7,323 nt of DNA from Anaerolineales bacterium UBA6131 (GTDB taxonomy: Bacteria; Chloroflexota; Anaerolineae; UBA2200). Under the pieces are notes generated by a model, which saw nothing but the letters and a program-made list of their open reading frames with translations, was not told the origin of the DNA and made no database searches. The stretch lies in assembly GCA_002435875.1 (NCBI GenBank), contig DIVN01000184.1:1-7323 (forward strand). The letters run 5' to 3'. Position numbers and translations under genes: made by a program. Below, piece after piece: positions 6,843-7,323 of the stretch; the first letter of the stretch is position 1, and each line of letters opens with the position of its first letter.

Positions 6843-7059
6843 GGCAACGACAGTTGTTCGCCACATACCCCAGAGCTGGACACATCCCTCCATGGCCCGC
6901 GCCGAGCCGTCAGGCGCGAGAACGCAAGCATACGTCGACATCGCCTCCAGGGCTCCGAATGTGCCTTTTCGTTTGCAGCCCTGCTACATGCAGGGAAGCA
7001 CGACGAGGAATCCGGCAGATGGAACATGAAGCTTGGCGTCCCATGAGTGGAGGAAGAGC

Positions 7060-7092
7060 GTTGCCCAGTAGGTCAATGATCTACTGGGCAAC
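7060..7092 (-). terminator. 12-bp perfect hairpin, probable transcription terminator
   Basis: Arms GTTGCCCAGTAG (7060-7071) and CTACTGGGCAAC (7081-7092) are perfect complements around a 9-nt loop that can itself pair TCA with TGA. It starts 60 nt after the stop of the BtpA-like gene, the usual place for a terminator. On the minus strand it is followed by a pyrimidine-rich GCTCTTCCTCC rather than a run of T, so termination may be weak, or the hairpin may mainly stabilise the 3' end of the transcript. Confidence 0.5.
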
Positions 7093-7152
7093 CCGTTAGC
7101 GCCAGTGCAGAATCAATTGGTTTGTTCTGCTGTCAGGTCAAGCCAGTCCGTG

Positions 7153-7323
7153 TTACTTTGCGGACCGGGCCGCCTTCATCAGCGCCTTGATCTTGTCCAG
7201 ATCCCAATGAATGAGGTCATCTGGCTTCTGCTGTTTCTTCATGAGCCAAGTGCTGACGATTACGCCGTCGGCAATGGAGAGCACCTCAGCGATATTGTCG
7301 GCGGTGGCGCCGCCGCCCAACAC
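7153..7323 (-). CDS. Probable BtpA/SgcQ-family TIM-barrel protein, C-terminal fragment
   Basis: The last 56 residues and TAA stop of a gene that enters from the right edge. The fragment reads VLGGGATADNIAEVLSIADG and then VIVSTWLM, the closing strands of a TIM barrel: a glycine-rich phosphate-binding loop (residues 2-8), a short helix, and ADGVIVSTW. It ends with WDLDKIKALMKAAR. This pattern (GSGVTxxNVxxxL, ADGxIVGTxxK, VDxxRVKxLM) is the one I associate with the BtpA/SgcQ family, whose members are found both near photosystem assembly genes and in carbohydrate or nucleoside gene clusters. Here the neighbouring SIS genes favour the carbohydrate role. Other phosphate-binding barrels, such as HisA/TrpC-like or ThiG-like proteins, share the glycine loop, so the family call is moderate. 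The N-terminal half is outside the window. Confidence 0.58.
   Translation of the reverse strand: MLGGGATADNIAEVLSIADGVIVSTWLMKKQQKPDDLIHWDLDKIKALMKAARSAK

Larger units (their letters stand above)
6831..7152. other. 322-bp intergenic region between the BtpA-like gene and SIS paralogue 1
   Basis: It contains a 12-bp inverted repeat (7060-7092), a smaller perfect inverted repeat (arms CCCTGC and GCAGGG, loop of 5 nt) at 6979-6995, and the ribosome site of the SIS gene. I found no convincing -35/-10 pair on the minus strand, so the SIS gene may rely on a non-consensus promoter or on read-through from upstream. Short open frames here have no recognisable protein. Confidence 0.5.

Noticed and set aside
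6831..6941. N-terminal extension of SIS paralogue 1 starting at 6941
   Set aside because: The 37 extra residues have no counterpart in the paralogue, GGAGG is only 2 nt from that ATG, and a much better ribosome site precedes ATG-6830.

Overview
The window is a GC-rich bacterial chromosome segment in which every supported gene lies on the minus strand, so it reads from high to low coordinates. No RNA gene, CRISPR array, insertion sequence or phage gene is visible. The style of the proteins suggests a Chloroflexota-like or similar GC-rich environmental bacterium: an O-antigen ligase-like protein with an NANVMGG motif and a C-terminal TPR tail, a B12-binding radical SAM type N-terminus, and a BtpA/SgcQ-type C-terminus. 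That taxonomic guess is an inference; no marker gene is present.

Region A (about 4491-7323) looks like sugar or nucleoside metabolism. It starts with the C-terminal 56 residues of a probable BtpA/SgcQ-family TIM-barrel protein (7153-7323). A perfect 12-bp inverted repeat follows at 7060-7092. Then come two tandem paralogous proteins made of two SIS domains (383 aa at 5679-6830; 350 aa at 4491-5543). Both resemble the isomerase half of GlmS/FrlB-type enzymes but have no glutaminase domain, carry EEYHHY where GlmS has an HGP-type motif, and lack the GlmS C-terminal tail. The 135-bp gap between them holds a plausible promoter and a perfect 7+7 bp inverted repeat placed like an operator.

Region B (4067-4490) is a 424-bp gap without a convincing gene. 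It contains the best promoter in the window, TTGACG-16 bp-TATAAT on the minus strand at 4393-4420, which would give the next operon a 5' leader of roughly 320 nt.

Region C (1-4066) is a compact surface-glycan operon. It encodes a polytopic O-antigen ligase/polymerase-like protein with TPRs, a left-handed beta-helix acyltransferase (34-bp overlap), a DPM1-like family 2 glycosyltransferase with a membrane tail (7-bp gap), and the start of a probable B12-binding radical SAM protein (GTGA overlap). Together they could build, modify and transfer a lipid-linked polysaccharide. The final gene runs off the window.
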